64,000 bases of DNA. It comes from Cupriavidus pauculus (lineage in GTDB: Bacteria > Pseudomonadota > Gammaproteobacteria > Burkholderiales > Burkholderiaceae). The DNA lies in NCBI RefSeq assembly GCF_003854935.1, contig NZ_CP033969.1, positions 2,480,001 to 2,544,000 of the forward strand, in the 5' to 3' direction. A program made the position numbers and the translations under genes. Below, one piece after another: positions 33,437 through 45,016 of this stretch. Numbering within the stretch: the first letter of the stretch is position 1; the number at the start of each line of letters is the position of its first letter. The notes beneath the pieces were generated by a model. It did no database searches. It was not told where the DNA came from and worked only from the letters and a program-made list of their open reading frames with translations.

Positions 33437-33997
33437 ATGACCGTCGCCGACACCAAGAAGAGCGCCGAGCAGAAAATGCAGAAGTCGATCGAAGCCTTCA
33501 GGGCCGATCTGGCGAAAATCCGTACCGGCCGTGCGCATACCGGCCTGCTCGATCACGTCCAGGTGGATTACTACGGCTCGCTGGTGCCGATCAGCCAGGT
33601 GGCCAACGTCGGCCTGGGCGACGCCCGCACGATTACCGTGCAGCCGTGGGAAAAGAAGATGGTGCAGGCCGTGGAAAAGGCGATCCGCGACGCCGACCTG
33701 GGCCTGAATCCGGCCACGATGGGTGATGTCATCCGCGTGCCGATGCCCCCGCTGACCGAAGAGCGCCGCAAGGAGCTGATCAAGGTGGTCAAGAGCGAGG
33801 CCGAGGGTGCCAAGGTGGCCGTGCGCAACCTGCGCCGCGACGCCAACGAGCAGTTCAAGAAGCTCGTCAAGGACAAGACCATCTCGGAAGACGACGAGCG
33901 CCGCGGCGCCGACGACGTCCAGAAGCTGACCGACAAGTACGTCGGCGAAATCGACAAGCTGGTCGCCGAGAAAGAGAAGGAGATCATGACGGTGTAA
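33437..33997 (+). CDS. frr: Ribosome recycling factor
   Basis: A 186-residue protein that splits post-termination ribosomes together with EF-G. The pattern [39 protein letters not shown] and [12 protein letters not shown] is typical. A strong GGAGG precedes ATG 33437. It is between pyrH and uppS, its usual place. Confidence 0.98.
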   Translation: MTVADTKKSAEQKMQKSIEAFRADLAKIRTGRAHTGLLDHVQVDYYGSLVPISQVANVGLGDARTITVQPWEKKMVQAVEKAIRDADLGLNPATMGDVIRVPMPPLTEERRKELIKVVKSEAEGAKVAVRNLRRDANEQFKKLVKDKTISEDDERRGADDVQKLTDKYVGEIDKLVAEKEKEIMTV

Positions 33998-34048
33998 GGC
34001 CGTCCCGGCGGCACGTCCGCCGGGGTAGCTCCCACTGTCGGCCAATCC

Positions 34049-34819
34049 ATGCAGCATATCAGTTCGACGCTCGGCGTTCCCGATACCACCTATGTGCCAC
34101 GACACGTTGCCATCATCATGGATGGCAACGGCCGCTGGGCGACGCAGCGTCATCTGCCGCGCGTGGCAGGCCACACCCGGGGCCTGGATACGGTGCGCGA
34201 CATCGTCCAGGCGTGCGCCGCGCGCGGCGTGCAGTACCTGACGCTGTTCGCGTTCAGTTCCGAGAACTGGCGGCGCCCGGCCGACGAAGTGTCGTTCCTG
34301 ATGCGCCTGTTCATGACCGCGCTGCGCCGCGAGGTGGTGCGGATGCACGCCAACAACATCCGGCTACGCGTGGTGGGCGACCTGGTGCGCTTCAGCCCCC
34401 GCATCCAGCAGATGATCAAGGACGCGGAGGCCCGCACGGCCGCCAACACCGGCCTGACCGTGACCATCGCTGCCAACTACGGCGGGCGCTGGGACCTGCT
34501 GCAGGCCATGCGCAAGATGCTGGCCCGTTCGCCGATGCTGGACAGCGAATCGGTCGACGAATCGATGCTGGCGCCGCACCTGGCCATGGCCTATGCGCCC
34601 GAGCCGGACCTGTTCATCCGCACCGGCGGCGAGCAGCGCATCAGCAATTTCCTGCTCTGGCAGCTTGCCTACACCGAGCTGTATTTCACCGATACGTTCT
34701 GGCCCGATTTCGACGCCGCCGAACTCGACAAGGCCTTTGCTTCCTACCGCCAGCGCGAGCGCCGCTTTGGCCGGACCAGCGCCCAAGTGGTGGCGCCGGG
34801 CCTGTCGGGAACGGCCTGA
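34049..34819 (+). CDS. uppS: Undecaprenyl diphosphate synthase
   Basis: A 256-residue cis-prenyltransferase that makes the C55 carrier lipid for peptidoglycan and O-antigen. The diphosphate-binding motif [13 protein letters not shown] is near residue 30, [11 protein letters not shown] and the C-terminal [23 protein letters not shown] are intact. It precedes cdsA by 36 bp in the envelope gene series. Confidence 0.97.
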   Translation: MQHISSTLGVPDTTYVPRHVAIIMDGNGRWATQRHLPRVAGHTRGLDTVRDIVQACAARGVQYLTLFAFSSENWRRPADEVSFLMRLFMTALRREVVRMHANNIRLRVVGDLVRFSPRIQQMIKDAEARTAANTGLTVTIAANYGGRWDLLQAMRKMLARSPMLDSESVDESMLAPHLAMAYAPEPDLFIRTGGEQRISNFLLWQLAYTELYFTDTFWPDFDAAELDKAFASYRQRERRFGRTSAQVVAPGLSGTA

Positions 34820-34855
34820 GCGCGGCCATCCAACCTCCACGGGAACCGCAGCCGC

Positions 34856-35677
34856 ATGCTTCTGACCCGCGTTATCACCGCCGTATGCCTGTTGCTGTTG
34901 ATCCTGCCGATCCTGTTCCTGGCGCCGCCCACGGCGCTGGCGGTGCTGGTGGCGGTCATCGTCCTGCTGGGCGGATGGGAATTTGCCCGCCTGATCGGCC
35001 TGCGCCGGCCTTGGACCTATGTCTACGCCGCGGCCTGCCTGCTGGCGTTGCTGGCGTGGCACCTGGCGCCGTCGGGCTACGCGATCGACTGGCTGCTTGA
35101 AGCGTCGCTAGTGGCGTGGGGCGTGGCAGTGGTGCTGCTGGCCCGGGGCGTGCGCAAGGCCACGCCGGGTTTCACGGCGCTGGGCGCCGTGCTGGGGCTG
35201 ATCATGCTGCCGGCCTTCGGCCACGCGGTGATGGTGCTGCGTGCCGCCGGCGTGGGCGTGCTGCTGAGCGCCGCCGTGCTGGTCTGGGCGGCCGACGTGG
35301 GCGCCTATTTTGTCGGCAAGGCCATCGGCCGGCGCAAGCTGGCGCCGACCATCAGCCCCGGCAAGTCCTGGGAAGGCGCCATCGGCGGCTGGCTGCTGGC
35401 GATGATCGTCGCGCTGGGCCTGGCGGCCACCCATGCGTTTGCCCCGACCTGGTATTCGCTGGTGGCGGACAAGGGCGGCCTCGGCCTGCTGGCCGTGCTG
35501 ACGACGCTGCTCGTGGCGGCCAGCGTGGTGGGCGACCTCTTCGAATCCCTGCTCAAGCGGCAGGTCGGCATCAAGGACAGCAGCCGGCTGCTGCCCGGCC
35601 ACGGCGGCGTGCTCGACCGCATCGACGCGCTGATCCCGGTGCTGCCGCTGGCGGCGCTGCTGCTGGCCTGGGTCTGA
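34856..35677 (+). CDS. cdsA: Phosphatidate cytidylyltransferase
   Basis: A 273-residue inner membrane enzyme with about eight hydrophobic segments that makes CDP-diacylglycerol for phospholipids. The CdsA signature lies at the C-terminus: SLLKRQVGIKDSSRLLPGHGGVLDRIDAL, with the metal-binding Asp residues. It lies between uppS and dxr with short gaps, as in many proteobacteria. Confidence 0.96.
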   Translation: MLLTRVITAVCLLLLILPILFLAPPTALAVLVAVIVLLGGWEFARLIGLRRPWTYVYAAACLLALLAWHLAPSGYAIDWLLEASLVAWGVAVVLLARGVRKATPGFTALGAVLGLIMLPAFGHAVMVLRAAGVGVLLSAAVLVWAADVGAYFVGKAIGRRKLAPTISPGKSWEGAIGGWLLAMIVALGLAATHAFAPTWYSLVADKGGLGLLAVLTTLLVAASVVGDLFESLLKRQVGIKDSSRLLPGHGGVLDRIDALIPVLPLAALLLAWV

Positions 35678-35698
35678 TCAACTGAATTCCTCCGTCAT

Positions 35699-36877
35699 AT
35701 GCAACGCATTACGATTCTGGGCGCCACGGGTTCCATCGGCGAAAGCACACTCGACGTGGTGCGCCGCCATCCGGACCGCTATACCGTGCACGCGCTCAGC
35801 GCTCATCGGCAAGTGGACAAGCTGGCCGCCGCCTGTGCCGAATTCCGGCCCGCGCGGGCGGTGGTGGGGTCCGCCGAGGCCGCGGGCGAGCTGGAAGCCA
35901 GGCTGCGCGCGGCCGGCGTGCCTACCGAGGTCAGCCACGGCCCGGAAGCGCTGGAGTCGATCGCCTCGGACGCAGGCACCGATGCCGTGATGGCCGCCAT
36001 CGTCGGCGCGGCCGGCCTGCGTTCGTCGCTGGCCGCCGCCCGGGCGGGCAAGCGCGTGCTGCTGGCCAACAAGGAATCGCTGGTCATGTCCGGCGGCATC
36101 TTCATGGATGCGGTGCAGCATCACGGCGCCACGCTGCTGCCGATCGACAGCGAACACAACGCGATCTTCCAGTGCCTGCCGACCAGCGACCCGCGCTATG
36201 GCGCCGGGGTATCGAAGGTGCTGCTGACGGCCTCGGGCGGGCCGTTCCGTACGCGCGATCCGTCCACGCTGCACGACATCACGCCCGACCAGGCATGCGC
36301 CCACCCCAAGTGGGTCATGGGCCGCAAGATCTCGGTGGATTCAGCCACCATGATGAACAAGGGGCTCGAAGTCATCGAGGCTCACTGGCTCTTTGGCGCG
36401 CCGGCGGACAAGATCGAGGTGCTGATTCACCCGCAGAGCATCGTCCATTCGATGGTGGCCTATGCCGACGGATCGGTGCTGGCCCAGCTCGGCAATCCGG
36501 ACATGCGCACGCCGATCGCCTACGGCATGGCCTATCCGGAGCGGATCGACTCGGGCGTCACGCCGCTGGACCTGACCGTGGCCGGCGGACTGCATTTTGA
36601 GACTCCGGACCTTGAGCGCTTCCCGTGCCTCGGGCTAGCCTTCGATGCATTGCGTGCGGGCGGCGTGGCGCCGGCCGTGCTGAACGCGGCCAACGAGGTC
36701 GCCGTGGAGGCGTTCCTGGCCGGTAGTATCCGGTTCACGGACATCGCCCGGCTGGTGGCCGGGGTGCTGGAGCAGCCCGCCGACGGCGACGCCGGATCGC
36801 TGGAAGGCGTGCTGGCGGCCGACGCCGCCGCACGGGACGCCGCCCAGGCGCTGCTGAAATCATTGGCCAGCCGTTGA
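35699..36877 (+). CDS. dxr: 1-deoxy-D-xylulose 5-phosphate reductoisomerase
   Basis: A 392-residue enzyme of the MEP isoprenoid pathway. The NADPH-binding [13 protein letters not shown] is at the N-terminus, the metal site in [11 protein letters not shown], and the substrate loop in [22 protein letters not shown]. It feeds isoprenoid supply to uppS upstream. cdsA ends 21 bp before it and rseP follows 43 bp after. Confidence 0.97.
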   Translation: MQRITILGATGSIGESTLDVVRRHPDRYTVHALSAHRQVDKLAAACAEFRPARAVVGSAEAAGELEARLRAAGVPTEVSHGPEALESIASDAGTDAVMAAIVGAAGLRSSLAAARAGKRVLLANKESLVMSGGIFMDAVQHHGATLLPIDSEHNAIFQCLPTSDPRYGAGVSKVLLTASGGPFRTRDPSTLHDITPDQACAHPKWVMGRKISVDSATMMNKGLEVIEAHWLFGAPADKIEVLIHPQSIVHSMVAYADGSVLAQLGNPDMRTPIAYGMAYPERIDSGVTPLDLTVAGGLHFETPDLERFPCLGLAFDALRAGGVAPAVLNAANEVAVEAFLAGSIRFTDIARLVAGVLEQPADGDAGSLEGVLAADAAARDAAQALLKSLASR

Positions 36878-36920
36878 CCACCGTCGCGGCCCGGCCCGGA
36901 TCTGGAAAGGGGGATTTGCC

Positions 36921-38318
36921 ATGCAAACCGTGATCGCGTTTATCGTCGCCCTCTGCGTCCTGATCTTCGTGCACGAGATGGGCCACTACCTGGCCGCCCG
37001 CGCCTGCGGGGTCAAGGTGCTGCGGTTCTCCATCGGCTTTGGCCGCCCGCTGGCGCGCTGGGTCAGCAAGGGCCGGGACCGGACCGAATGGACGCTCGCG
37101 GCCATTCCGCTCGGCGGCTACGTCAAGATGCTGGACGAGCGGGAGCGTGATCCGGAGACCGATCCGCCCATCGATGCCGCCGAACTGCCGCGCGCGTTCA
37201 ACCGGCAGCCGGTCGGCAAGCGGTTCGTGATCGTCGCGGCCGGTCCGCTGGCCAACTTTGCGCTGGCCATCGCGCTGTATCTGGTGCTGTTTGCCGGCGG
37301 CATGCGCGAGCCGGTGCCGGTGCTGACGACGCCCGCGGCCGGCACGGTGGCGGCCGAGGCCGGGGTGCGGGACGGCGACCGCGTGCTGTCGCTTGCGGCG
37401 AACGGCCAGACCGAGCCGGTCCGTTCCTGGAACGACCTGCGCATGGCCGTGTTCGCCCAGGGTTTTGGCGATGCCCGCGCGGTGCTGCGGGTGCGGGGCG
37501 CCGACGGCGCCGAACGCGACGTCACGCTGGGCCGGCTGCCCGATACGGGCGGCAATCCGGAACAGGATCCGCTGGCCACGCTGGGGCTGGCGCTCAAGGG
37601 CGGCCCCGTCACCATCACCGAGATCGTCGCCGATTCGGCCGCCCAGCGGGCTGGGCTACGCGCCGGTGACAAGGTACTGGCCTGGCAGGGCCAGCCGCTG
37701 ACGCAGGCCGGGGAGCTGATCCGGGGCGTGCGTGCACGGCCGGGGCAAGACGTTACGCTCGGCATCGAACGCGGCGGACAGCGGCTGGACGTGGCCGTGA
37801 AGCTGGACGCCGCGGCCGGCGGCAAGTCCGACGCGGACGGCACGCCGGCGGCCACGGTCGGCAAGCTGGGCGCCGCGCTGAACCAGGCGGTCCAGACCGA
37901 GGTCGTGCGCTACCCGTTCGCCCAGGCGCTGGCCCGGGCGGCGGACCAGGTCTGGGACACCAGCACGCTGTCGCTGAAGCTGCTTGGGAAAATGCTGGTG
38001 GGGCAGGCGTCGCTGCAGAACCTGAGCGGTCCGCTGACCGTGGCGGACTACGCCGGACGCGCCGCCAACATGGGCTGGCAGCCGTTCGTGAGCTTCCTGG
38101 CGCTGGTCAGCGTGAGCCTCGGTGTACTGAATTTGTTACCCATTCCGGTGCTGGATGGGGGGCATTTGCTGTATTATTGCGTGGAATTTTTGACTGGCAG
38201 GCCTGTACCAGACCACTGGCAAGCGATGCTGCAGAAGGTCGGCATCGCGTGCATCTTGCTCCTGACCTCACTCGCTTTGTTCAATGACGTCAGCCGACTG
38301 TTTCTTGCGCGCGGCTAG
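36921..38318 (+). CDS. rseP: Site-2 protease RseP
   Basis: A 465-residue intramembrane zinc protease. The HEMGH motif is in the first membrane helix (His18, Glu19, His22), two PDZ domains lie between about 115 and 300, and the second metal region LNLLPIPVLDGGHLLYY is near 410. It cuts anti-sigma factor RseA in the sigma-E envelope stress response and clears signal-peptide remnants. Its place next to bamA, skp and lpxD is typical. GGGGG-rich ribosome site precedes ATG 36921. Confidence 0.96.
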   Translation: MQTVIAFIVALCVLIFVHEMGHYLAARACGVKVLRFSIGFGRPLARWVSKGRDRTEWTLAAIPLGGYVKMLDERERDPETDPPIDAAELPRAFNRQPVGKRFVIVAAGPLANFALAIALYLVLFAGGMREPVPVLTTPAAGTVAAEAGVRDGDRVLSLAANGQTEPVRSWNDLRMAVFAQGFGDARAVLRVRGADGAERDVTLGRLPDTGGNPEQDPLATLGLALKGGPVTITEIVADSAAQRAGLRAGDKVLAWQGQPLTQAGELIRGVRARPGQDVTLGIERGGQRLDVAVKLDAAAGGKSDADGTPAATVGKLGAALNQAVQTEVVRYPFAQALARAADQVWDTSTLSLKLLGKMLVGQASLQNLSGPLTVADYAGRAANMGWQPFVSFLALVSVSLGVLNLLPIPVLDGGHLLYYCVEFLTGRPVPDHWQAMLQKVGIACILLLTSLALFNDVSRLFLARG

Positions 38319-38448
38319 TTTCGCGCAGCCGGAAACGTCTGTCCGCCGGGGGCGGTCGCATCCTGAGGGGATTTCCCCCGTCGGGCGGGAACGGTCGTGC
38401 CGGTATTGTCAGGCGTAGCTGCAATCGGCGTTGGAGCCAACACCCTGC

Positions 38449-40788
38449 ATGAAATCGATGAGGAAGAGGGGATCGACTTTGATCAGAAATAAGCGCATCT
38501 CGCTGAGCTTGCTGACGAGTGCCATTATTGCGGCCTGGAGCCCGGTGGGCTGGGCCGCCGATCCGTTTGTGGTCAGGGATATCCGCGTGGAGGGCCTGCA
38601 GCGCGTGGAGCCGGGCACGGTCTTCGGCTACCTCCCCGTGCGCGTCGGCGAAACCTTCACCGACGACAAGGGCGCCGATGCCATCCGTGCGCTCTACAAT
38701 ACCGGCTTTTTCAAGGACGTGCAGATCCGCGCCGAGGACGGCGTGCTGGTCGTGCAGGTCGAGGAACGTCCGGCCATCTCGCAGCTCGAGTTCGTCGGCA
38801 TCAAGGAATTCGACAAGGACACGCTGCGCCGCTCCCTGCGGGCCGTGGGCGTGGCCGAGGCGCGCTACTACGACAAGGCGCTGATCGACAAGGCCGAGCA
38901 GGAACTCAAGCGCCAGTACGTGGCGCGCGGCTACTATGCCGCCGAGGTCCAGACCACCGTGACGCCGGTGGACCGCAACCGCGTGTCCGTGGTGTTCAAC
39001 GTGGAAGAAGGCCCGGTCGCCAAGATCCGCCAGATCAATATCGTCGGCAACAAGGCGTTCAAGGAAAGCACGCTGCGCGACGAAATGCAGCTTTCCACGC
39101 CGAACTGGCTGTCCTGGTACACCAAGAACGACCTGTACTCGAAGCAGAAGCTGACGGCGGACCTGGAAGCGCTGCGCTCGTATTACCTGAATCGCGGTTA
39201 CCTGGAGTTCCAGATCGAGTCGACGCAGGTGTCGATCACGCCGGACAAGAAGGATATCTACCTGACCCTCAACATCAACGAGGGCGAGCAGTTCAAGGTG
39301 TCCGACGTGCGCCTGGCCGGCGAGCTGCTGGGCAAGCAGGACGAGATGCAGAAGCTGCTGCAGCTCAAGAAGGGCGACATCTTCTCGTCCGAGAAGCTGA
39401 CGGCCAGCACCAAGGCCATCACCGACCTGCTCGGTACCTACGGCTACGCATTCACGACGATCAACCCGCAGCCGCAGATCGACAAGGAAAAGCGCGAAGT
39501 AGCTCTGACCCTGATGGTCGACCCGGGCCGCCGCGTCTATGTGCGCCGCGTGAACGTGGTGGGCAACAGCAAGACGCGCGACGAAGTGGTGCGCCGCGAA
39601 ATGCGCCAGATGGAAAGCTCGTGGTTCGACAGCGAGAAGCTCCAGCAGTCGCAGGCCCGTATCAACCGTACCGGCTACTTCACCGACACCAACATCACGA
39701 CCGAGGACGTGGCCGGCGCGCCCGACCAGGTGGACGTGAACGTCAACGTGACCGAGAAGCCGACCGGCCAGATCAGCCTGGGCCTGGGTTTCTCGTCGAC
39801 CGACAAGCTCGTGCTGCAGGCCGGCCTGCGCCAGGACAACGTGTTCGGCTCCGGTACCAGCCTGGGCCTCGACGTGAACACGGCCAAGTCGTTCCGGACG
39901 ATCGCGCTGACGCAGTACGACCCATACTTCACGGTGGACGGCATCAGCCGCTCGACCGACATCTACTACCGCACGTCGCGCCCGCTGTACTACACCGGTG
40001 ACCAGGACTACAAGATCGTCTCGGCCGGCGGTGGCTTCAAGTTCGGCGTGCCGTTCTCGGAAAACGATACCGTCTTCTTCGGCATCGGCTACGAGCGCAC
40101 GCAGGTTCACACGTCGGTCAACACGCCCAGCCAGTACACGGCCTGGCTGCAGAAGATCGGCAAGAACAGCGGCGACCCGATCAACAACTTCCCGTTCACG
40201 ATCGGCTGGGCGCGGGACCGCCGCGACAGCGCGCTGATCCCGACCAAGGGCCCGTACACCCAGGCCAACCTGGAAGTGGGCGTGCCGGGCGGCGACACCC
40301 AGTACTACCGCGCCAGCTTCCAGCAGCAGTACTTCTACCCGCTGTCCAAGGCGTTTACGCTGGCCTTCAACGGCGAGGTGGCGTACGGTCACGGCTACGG
40401 CGACACGCCGTTCCCGGTGTTCAAGTACTTCTACGCCGGTGGTATCGGCTCGGTCCGTGGCTACCAGACCAGCACGCTCGGGCCGAAGGACCAGAACGGC
40501 AACCCGGTGGGTGGTGCCTCGAAGCTGATCGGTAACGTGGAATTCGTGTTCCCGCTGCCGGGCTCGGGCGTCGACCGCACGCTGCGCCTGTTCACGTTCT
40601 TCGACTTCGGTAACGTGTACCAGGAAGGCGCGCCGATCACGTTCAGCGACCTCAAGTATTCGACCGGTTTCGGTATGTCGTGGCTGTCGCCGATCGGCCC
40701 GCTGAAGGTCAGCATGGGCTTCCCGCTGAAGAAGGACGATACCGATCGCGTGCAGCGATTCCAGTTCCAGATCGGTACTGCATTCTGA
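38449..40788 (+). CDS. bamA: Outer membrane protein assembly factor BamA
   Basis: A 779-residue Omp85 protein. After a signal peptide (cleavage near SPVGWAADP, about residue 38) come five POTRA domains (about 40-440, e.g. [17 protein letters not shown]) and a 16-strand barrel with the VRGY loop motif (GSVRGYQTS) and the C-terminal aromatic residue (QIGTAF). It folds and inserts outer membrane proteins. I set the start at ATG 38449; TTG 38431 and ATG 38458 are alternatives, and a GGAG lies at 38433. skp follows by 22 bp. Confidence 0.96.
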   Translation: MKSMRKRGSTLIRNKRISLSLLTSAIIAAWSPVGWAADPFVVRDIRVEGLQRVEPGTVFGYLPVRVGETFTDDKGADAIRALYNTGFFKDVQIRAEDGVLVVQVEERPAISQLEFVGIKEFDKDTLRRSLRAVGVAEARYYDKALIDKAEQELKRQYVARGYYAAEVQTTVTPVDRNRVSVVFNVEEGPVAKIRQINIVGNKAFKESTLRDEMQLSTPNWLSWYTKNDLYSKQKLTADLEALRSYYLNRGYLEFQIESTQVSITPDKKDIYLTLNINEGEQFKVSDVRLAGELLGKQDEMQKLLQLKKGDIFSSEKLTASTKAITDLLGTYGYAFTTINPQPQIDKEKREVALTLMVDPGRRVYVRRVNVVGNSKTRDEVVRREMRQMESSWFDSEKLQQSQARINRTGYFTDTNITTEDVAGAPDQVDVNVNVTEKPTGQISLGLGFSSTDKLVLQAGLRQDNVFGSGTSLGLDVNTAKSFRTIALTQYDPYFTVDGISRSTDIYYRTSRPLYYTGDQDYKIVSAGGGFKFGVPFSENDTVFFGIGYERTQVHTSVNTPSQYTAWLQKIGKNSGDPINNFPFTIGWARDRRDSALIPTKGPYTQANLEVGVPGGDTQYYRASFQQQYFYPLSKAFTLAFNGEVAYGHGYGDTPFPVFKYFYAGGIGSVRGYQTSTLGPKDQNGNPVGGASKLIGNVEFVFPLPGSGVDRTLRLFTFFDFGNVYQEGAPITFSDLKYSTGFGMSWLSPIGPLKVSMGFPLKKDDTDRVQRFQFQIGTAF

Positions 40789-40810
40789 TCCCCACGAAGG
40801 ATTCTGTTTT

Positions 40811-41341
40811 ATGAAACGCCACACCCCACTGATCAAATCCCTGAGCGCGGCCGCGCTGGCCGCGGCGGCCCTTTGCGCGGCAGCCCCGGCGATGGCTCAG
40901 GAGGCGCGCATCGCCGCGGTGAATTCGGAACGTATCCTGCGCGACTCGCAGCCCGCCAAGGCCGCCCAGGTCAAGCTCGAGCAGGAGTTCTCCAAGCGCG
41001 ACCGCGAACTGCAGGACATGGCCCAGAAGATCAAGGGCATGGCCGACAAGCTCGACAAGGACACGGCCGTGCTGGCCGACGCCGACCGCCAGCGCCGCCA
41101 GCGCGAGGTGGCCGACCTGGACCGCGAATTCCAGCGCAAGCAGCGTGAGTTCCGCGAAGACCTGAACCAGCGCCGCAACGAGGAACTGGCCCAGGTGCTG
41201 GAGCGCGCCAACCGCGTGATCCGCCAGCTGGCCGAGCAGCGCAAGTACGACCTGATCGTGCAGGAAGCGGTCTACGTCAATCCGCGTATCGACATCACCG
41301 ACGACGTGATGAAGGCGCTGAACGCCGGTTCGGGCAAGTAA
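40811..41341 (+). CDS. skp: OmpH/Skp family periplasmic chaperone
   Basis: A 176-residue protein with a signal peptide (cleavage after APAMA, about residue 27) and a coiled-coil, Arg/Glu/Gln-rich body (about 50-150). Like Skp, it should hold unfolded outer membrane proteins for BamA, encoded just upstream. RIAAVNSERIL and KYDLIVQEAVYVNPRIDITDDVMKAL are typical of the family. AAGGA precedes ATG 40811. Confidence 0.93.
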   Translation: MKRHTPLIKSLSAAALAAAALCAAAPAMAQEARIAAVNSERILRDSQPAKAAQVKLEQEFSKRDRELQDMAQKIKGMADKLDKDTAVLADADRQRRQREVADLDREFQRKQREFREDLNQRRNEELAQVLERANRVIRQLAEQRKYDLIVQEAVYVNPRIDITDDVMKALNAGSGK

Positions 41342-41390
41342 GCGGCGGCCGTCTGACGACCGTCTACGCTTTTTTCAAGGAAGTACCGCC

Positions 41391-42500
41391 ATGCAGACAC
41401 CCACACTGGGTCAGCTCGCCACCGAGAACGGCGCGCAGGTTGTGGGTGATCCCGACCTGCCCGTGGGCGGCCTGGCGCCGCTAGATCAGGCTGGCCCCGG
41501 CGACCTGTCGTTTCTCTCCAATCCGCTCTACCTGGCCCAGGCCGTGGCGTCGAAGGCCGGCGCGATAATCGTGTCGCAGGCCGACCTGGAGCGCATCCGC
41601 GCCGACGGGCAGGCCGATGGCCGCAACTGGCTGGTCGCGCGCAATCCTTACGTCTGCTTTGCCCGCGTGGCGCAGCGCTTCGACCGCGCCGCCAATGCCG
41701 ATCCGCGTGTCGGCATCGACGCACGTGCGACGGTGTCGCCCGATGCCACGGTCCCGGCTTCGTGCTACATCGGCCCGAACGTCGTGATCGAGGCCGGTGC
41801 GCGGCTGGGCGAGCGGGTGCGCGTGCTGGCAAATGCCTTTATCGGCGCAGGCGCGGAGATTGGCGAAGATACGCTCATTTACGCGAACGTTTCTGTCTAT
41901 CATCGTTGCGTGGTGGGTGCGCGCAACATCCTGCACAGCGGGGCGGTGATTGGCGCCGACGGCTTTGGCTTTGCGCCCGACATCGGGCCGGCCGGCGTGG
42001 CGTACGTCAAGATCCCGCAGGTGGGACGCGCGGTGCTGGGCGACGACGTGGAAATCGGCGCCAATACGTGCGTGGATCGCGGGGCGATGGCCGATACCGT
42101 GATCGAGGAAGGCTGCAAGATCGACAACCAGGTACAGATCGCCCACAACGTGCACGTGGGCGCTCATACCGTGATCGCCGGCACGGCGGCCGTGTCGGGC
42201 AGCACCAGGATCGGACGGTTCTGCGTGATCGGCGGCGCGGCGAACTTTTCAGGGCATCTGACGATTGCCGACCGGACCACGGTGTCCGGCGGCACGTCGA
42301 TTACCAAATCGATTACAAAACCCGGTGGCCATTTCACCAGCGTGTTCCCGTTCACGTCGCATGGCGAGTGGGAGCGCAATGCGGCAATCGTGCGCGGGCT
42401 GTCGAAGCTGCGCGAGCGCGTCGTGCAGCTCGAGCGCCGGCTGCGCGGCGACGCCAGCGGGTCCCATGGCAACAAACAAGACGAAGAGAAATCATCATGA
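41391..42500 (+). CDS. lpxD: UDP-3-O-acylglucosamine N-acyltransferase
   Basis: A 369-residue trimeric left-handed beta-helix enzyme that adds the amide-linked hydroxy fatty acid in lipid A synthesis. The N-terminal substrate domain ([22 protein letters not shown]) is followed by hexapeptide repeats (about 110-320), with the catalytic His region [17 protein letters not shown]. Its TGA overlaps the fabZ ATG (ATGA). Confidence 0.97.
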   Translation: MQTPTLGQLATENGAQVVGDPDLPVGGLAPLDQAGPGDLSFLSNPLYLAQAVASKAGAIIVSQADLERIRADGQADGRNWLVARNPYVCFARVAQRFDRAANADPRVGIDARATVSPDATVPASCYIGPNVVIEAGARLGERVRVLANAFIGAGAEIGEDTLIYANVSVYHRCVVGARNILHSGAVIGADGFGFAPDIGPAGVAYVKIPQVGRAVLGDDVEIGANTCVDRGAMADTVIEEGCKIDNQVQIAHNVHVGAHTVIAGTAAVSGSTRIGRFCVIGGAANFSGHLTIADRTTVSGGTSITKSITKPGGHFTSVFPFTSHGEWERNAAIVRGLSKLRERVVQLERRLRGDASGSHGNKQDEEKSS

Positions 42501-42949
42501 CAGCCTCCGATATCGACATCCGCAAGATCCTGAAGCTGCTGCCGCATCGGTACCCGATCCTGCTGGTCGACCGCGTGCTGGAGTTCGAGCCGCAGAAGCG
42601 GATCAAGACCCTGAAGAACGTGACGATCAACGAGCCGTACTTCATGGGCCATTTCCCGGAACAACCGGTGATGCCGGGTGTCATGATCCTGGAGGCGCTG
42701 GCGCAGTCGGCCGGCCTGCTGACCTTTGGCGCCGACATGGAGCGCAAGGAAGGCGCGCTGTACTACTTCGTCGGCATCGACGGCGCCCGCTTCAAGCGCG
42801 TGGTGTACCCCGGTGACCAGTTGCACCTGAATGTGACCGTGGAACGCTACATCCGCGGTATCTGGAAGTTCAAGGCCAGCGCCACCGTGGACGGCGAGGT
42901 GGCTTGCGAGGCCGAGCTGATGTGCACGGTCAAGCAGGCCGAAGGCTGA
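42497..42949 (+). CDS. fabZ: (3R)-hydroxyacyl-ACP dehydratase FabZ
   Basis: A 150-residue hot-dog-fold enzyme of fatty acid elongation. [17 protein letters not shown], the catalytic His52 in GHFP and the Glu66 region [12 protein letters not shown] are intact. ATG 42497 overlaps the lpxD stop by four bases (ATGA); the longer frame from 41762 is a shadow of lpxD. It competes with lpxA for the hydroxymyristoyl-ACP pool, which is why the genes are grouped. Confidence 0.97.
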   Translation: MTASDIDIRKILKLLPHRYPILLVDRVLEFEPQKRIKTLKNVTINEPYFMGHFPEQPVMPGVMILEALAQSAGLLTFGADMERKEGALYYFVGIDGARFKRVVYPGDQLHLNVTVERYIRGIWKFKASATVDGEVACEAELMCTVKQAEG

Positions 42950-42991
42950 GCTTCCGATACTGAGCAGAACTGAACGCACAGGACAGGACGA

Positions 42992-43795
42992 ATGACGCAA
43001 ATCCATCCCACCGCACTGGTCGATCCGAAGGCCGAGCTTGCCGCCGACGTGGAAGTCGGCCCGTTCTCGATCGTCGGCCCGAACGTCCGGATCGGCAGCG
43101 GCACGCGGATCGGCTCGCACACGACCGTTGAGGGTTACACCACGATCGGCGCGGGTAACCGTATCGGCCCCTATGCCTCCGTGGGTGGCGTGCCGCAGGA
43201 CATGAAGTACGCCAACGAGCCCACCCGGCTGGAGATTGGCGACCGCAACACGATTCGCGAATTCACGACGATCCACACCGGCACGGTGCAGGACCGCGGC
43301 GTGACGAGCCTGGGCAACGACAACTGGATCATGGCGTACGTGCACATCGCGCACGACTGCCAGGTGGGCAACCACACGGTGTTCTCCAGCAACGCGCAGA
43401 TCGCCGGCCACGTCGAGGTCGGTGACTGGGCGATCCTGGGCGGCATGAGCGGCGTGCACCAGTTCGTGCGCATCGGCGCGCATGCCATGCTGGGCGGCGC
43501 GTCGGCGCTGGTGCAGGACGTGCCGCCGTTCGTGATCGCGGCCAGCGACAAGAGCGGCAACAAGGCCACGCCGCACGGCATCAACGTGGAAGGGCTGCGC
43601 CGCCGTGGCTTTGACGCGGGCCAGATCGCCGCGCTGCGCCAGGCGTACAAGCTGCTGTACAAGTCGGACCTGAGCTTCGATGACGCCCAGCGCGAGATTG
43701 CCGCGCTGCTGGGCCAGTCGGACGCCACGACCGCGGCGCCGCTGCAGTCGTTCGTCGATTTTCTTGCCGCCACTCAGCGCGGCATCGTGCGCTAA
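42992..43795 (+). CDS. lpxA: UDP-N-acetylglucosamine O-acyltransferase
   Basis: A 267-residue hexapeptide-repeat enzyme for the first step of lipid A synthesis. [32 protein letters not shown] begins the helix; the catalytic His lies in [14 protein letters not shown] (about residue 125). [12 protein letters not shown] in the C-terminal part is typical. It is 42 bp after fabZ and 12 bp before lpxB. Confidence 0.97.
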   Translation: MTQIHPTALVDPKAELAADVEVGPFSIVGPNVRIGSGTRIGSHTTVEGYTTIGAGNRIGPYASVGGVPQDMKYANEPTRLEIGDRNTIREFTTIHTGTVQDRGVTSLGNDNWIMAYVHIAHDCQVGNHTVFSSNAQIAGHVEVGDWAILGGMSGVHQFVRIGAHAMLGGASALVQDVPPFVIAASDKSGNKATPHGINVEGLRRRGFDAGQIAALRQAYKLLYKSDLSFDDAQREIAALLGQSDATTAAPLQSFVDFLAATQRGIVR

Positions 43796-43807
43796 AGCCG
43801 GCCGCAG

Positions 43808-45016
43808 ATGGTCGAGGCAGCCATGCAGGCCGCGCTTCCCGCCGAAGCGCCGGCCCACGTGAACAAGCGCGGCACGATCGCCATGGTTGCCGGCGAGGCA
43901 TCGGGCGATTTGCTGGCGTCTTTGTTGCTGGAGGGCCTGCACGCGCGGCTGGGCGATTTGGTGGACTACGCCGGCATCGGCGGCCGTCGCATGATGGCCC
44001 AGGGATTCGTCTCGCACTGGCCGATGGAGACGCTGTCGGTCAACGGCTATGTCGAGGTGCTCGGCTCGCTGCGGGAAATCCTGGCGACGCGCCGCGCCAT
44101 CCGCGACCGACTGCTGGCGCATCCGCCGCTCTGTTTCATCGGCGTGGATGCGCCCGATTTCAATTTCGGGCTGGAGGTGCCGCTGCGGCGCGCCGGGATT
44201 CCGGTCGTGCACTTTGTCAGCCCGTCGATCTGGGCGTGGCGCGGCGGCCGGATCCGCACGATTGCCCGCGCCGTCGACCACATCCTCTGCCTGTTTCCGT
44301 TCGAGCCCGAGATCTACGCCAAGGCGGGCATTCCCGCCACGTACGTTGGCCACCCGCTGGCCGACGTGATTCCGATGGTGCCCGACGTGGCTGGCGCCCG
44401 CCGGGCGCTGGGGCTGCCCGACGGCAAGCGGATCGTCGCGGTGCTGCCGGGGAGCCGGCAGTCCGAGGTGCGCAATCTCGGCGCCACGTTCTTCGAGGCC
44501 ATGGCGCGCATGCAGCGCATGGACGGCAACCTGGCCTTCGTGCTGCCGGCCGCCAACGCGGCGCTGCATGCCATCGTCGAGGCGTTGCACGCCCAGCATC
44601 CCGAGATCGACCTGACGATTGTGGACGGTCAATCGCATCTGGCGATGGAGTCGGCCGACGTCGTGCTGCTGGCCAGCGGCACGGCCACGCTGGAGGCGGC
44701 GCTGTACAAGAAGCCGATGGTGATTTCGTACAAGGTGCCCTGGCTGACCGCGCAGATCATGAAGCGGCAGGGCTACCTGCCGTACGTGGGGCTGCCTAAT
44801 ATTCTGTCAGGGCGCTTTGTCGTGCCCGAGTTGCTGCAGGACGATGCCACGCCCGAGGCGCTGGCGCGCGAAACGCTGCTGCAACTGAACGACGAAGGCA
44901 ATATCGCCTTCCTGCGCGAACACTTCACGACCATGCACGAGACGTTGAAGCGCGACACGGCCCGGCTGGCGTCGGGCGTGGTGGCGGACCTGATGCACAG
45001 CCGGGGAGTTGCCTGA
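43808..45016 (+). CDS. lpxB: Lipid A disaccharide synthase
   Basis: A 402-residue GT-B glycosyltransferase that joins lipid X and UDP-diacylglucosamine. [19 protein letters not shown] (from about residue 26), [24 protein letters not shown] and [13 protein letters not shown] are family patterns. The first 20 residues before [16 protein letters not shown] are poorly conserved, so a later start is possible, but no better ATG is visible. Its TGA overlaps the rnhB ATG by one base. Confidence 0.96.
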   Translation: MVEAAMQAALPAEAPAHVNKRGTIAMVAGEASGDLLASLLLEGLHARLGDLVDYAGIGGRRMMAQGFVSHWPMETLSVNGYVEVLGSLREILATRRAIRDRLLAHPPLCFIGVDAPDFNFGLEVPLRRAGIPVVHFVSPSIWAWRGGRIRTIARAVDHILCLFPFEPEIYAKAGIPATYVGHPLADVIPMVPDVAGARRALGLPDGKRIVAVLPGSRQSEVRNLGATFFEAMARMQRMDGNLAFVLPAANAALHAIVEALHAQHPEIDLTIVDGQSHLAMESADVVLLASGTATLEAALYKKPMVISYKVPWLTAQIMKRQGYLPYVGLPNILSGRFVVPELLQDDATPEALARETLLQLNDEGNIAFLREHFTTMHETLKRDTARLASGVVADLMHSRGVA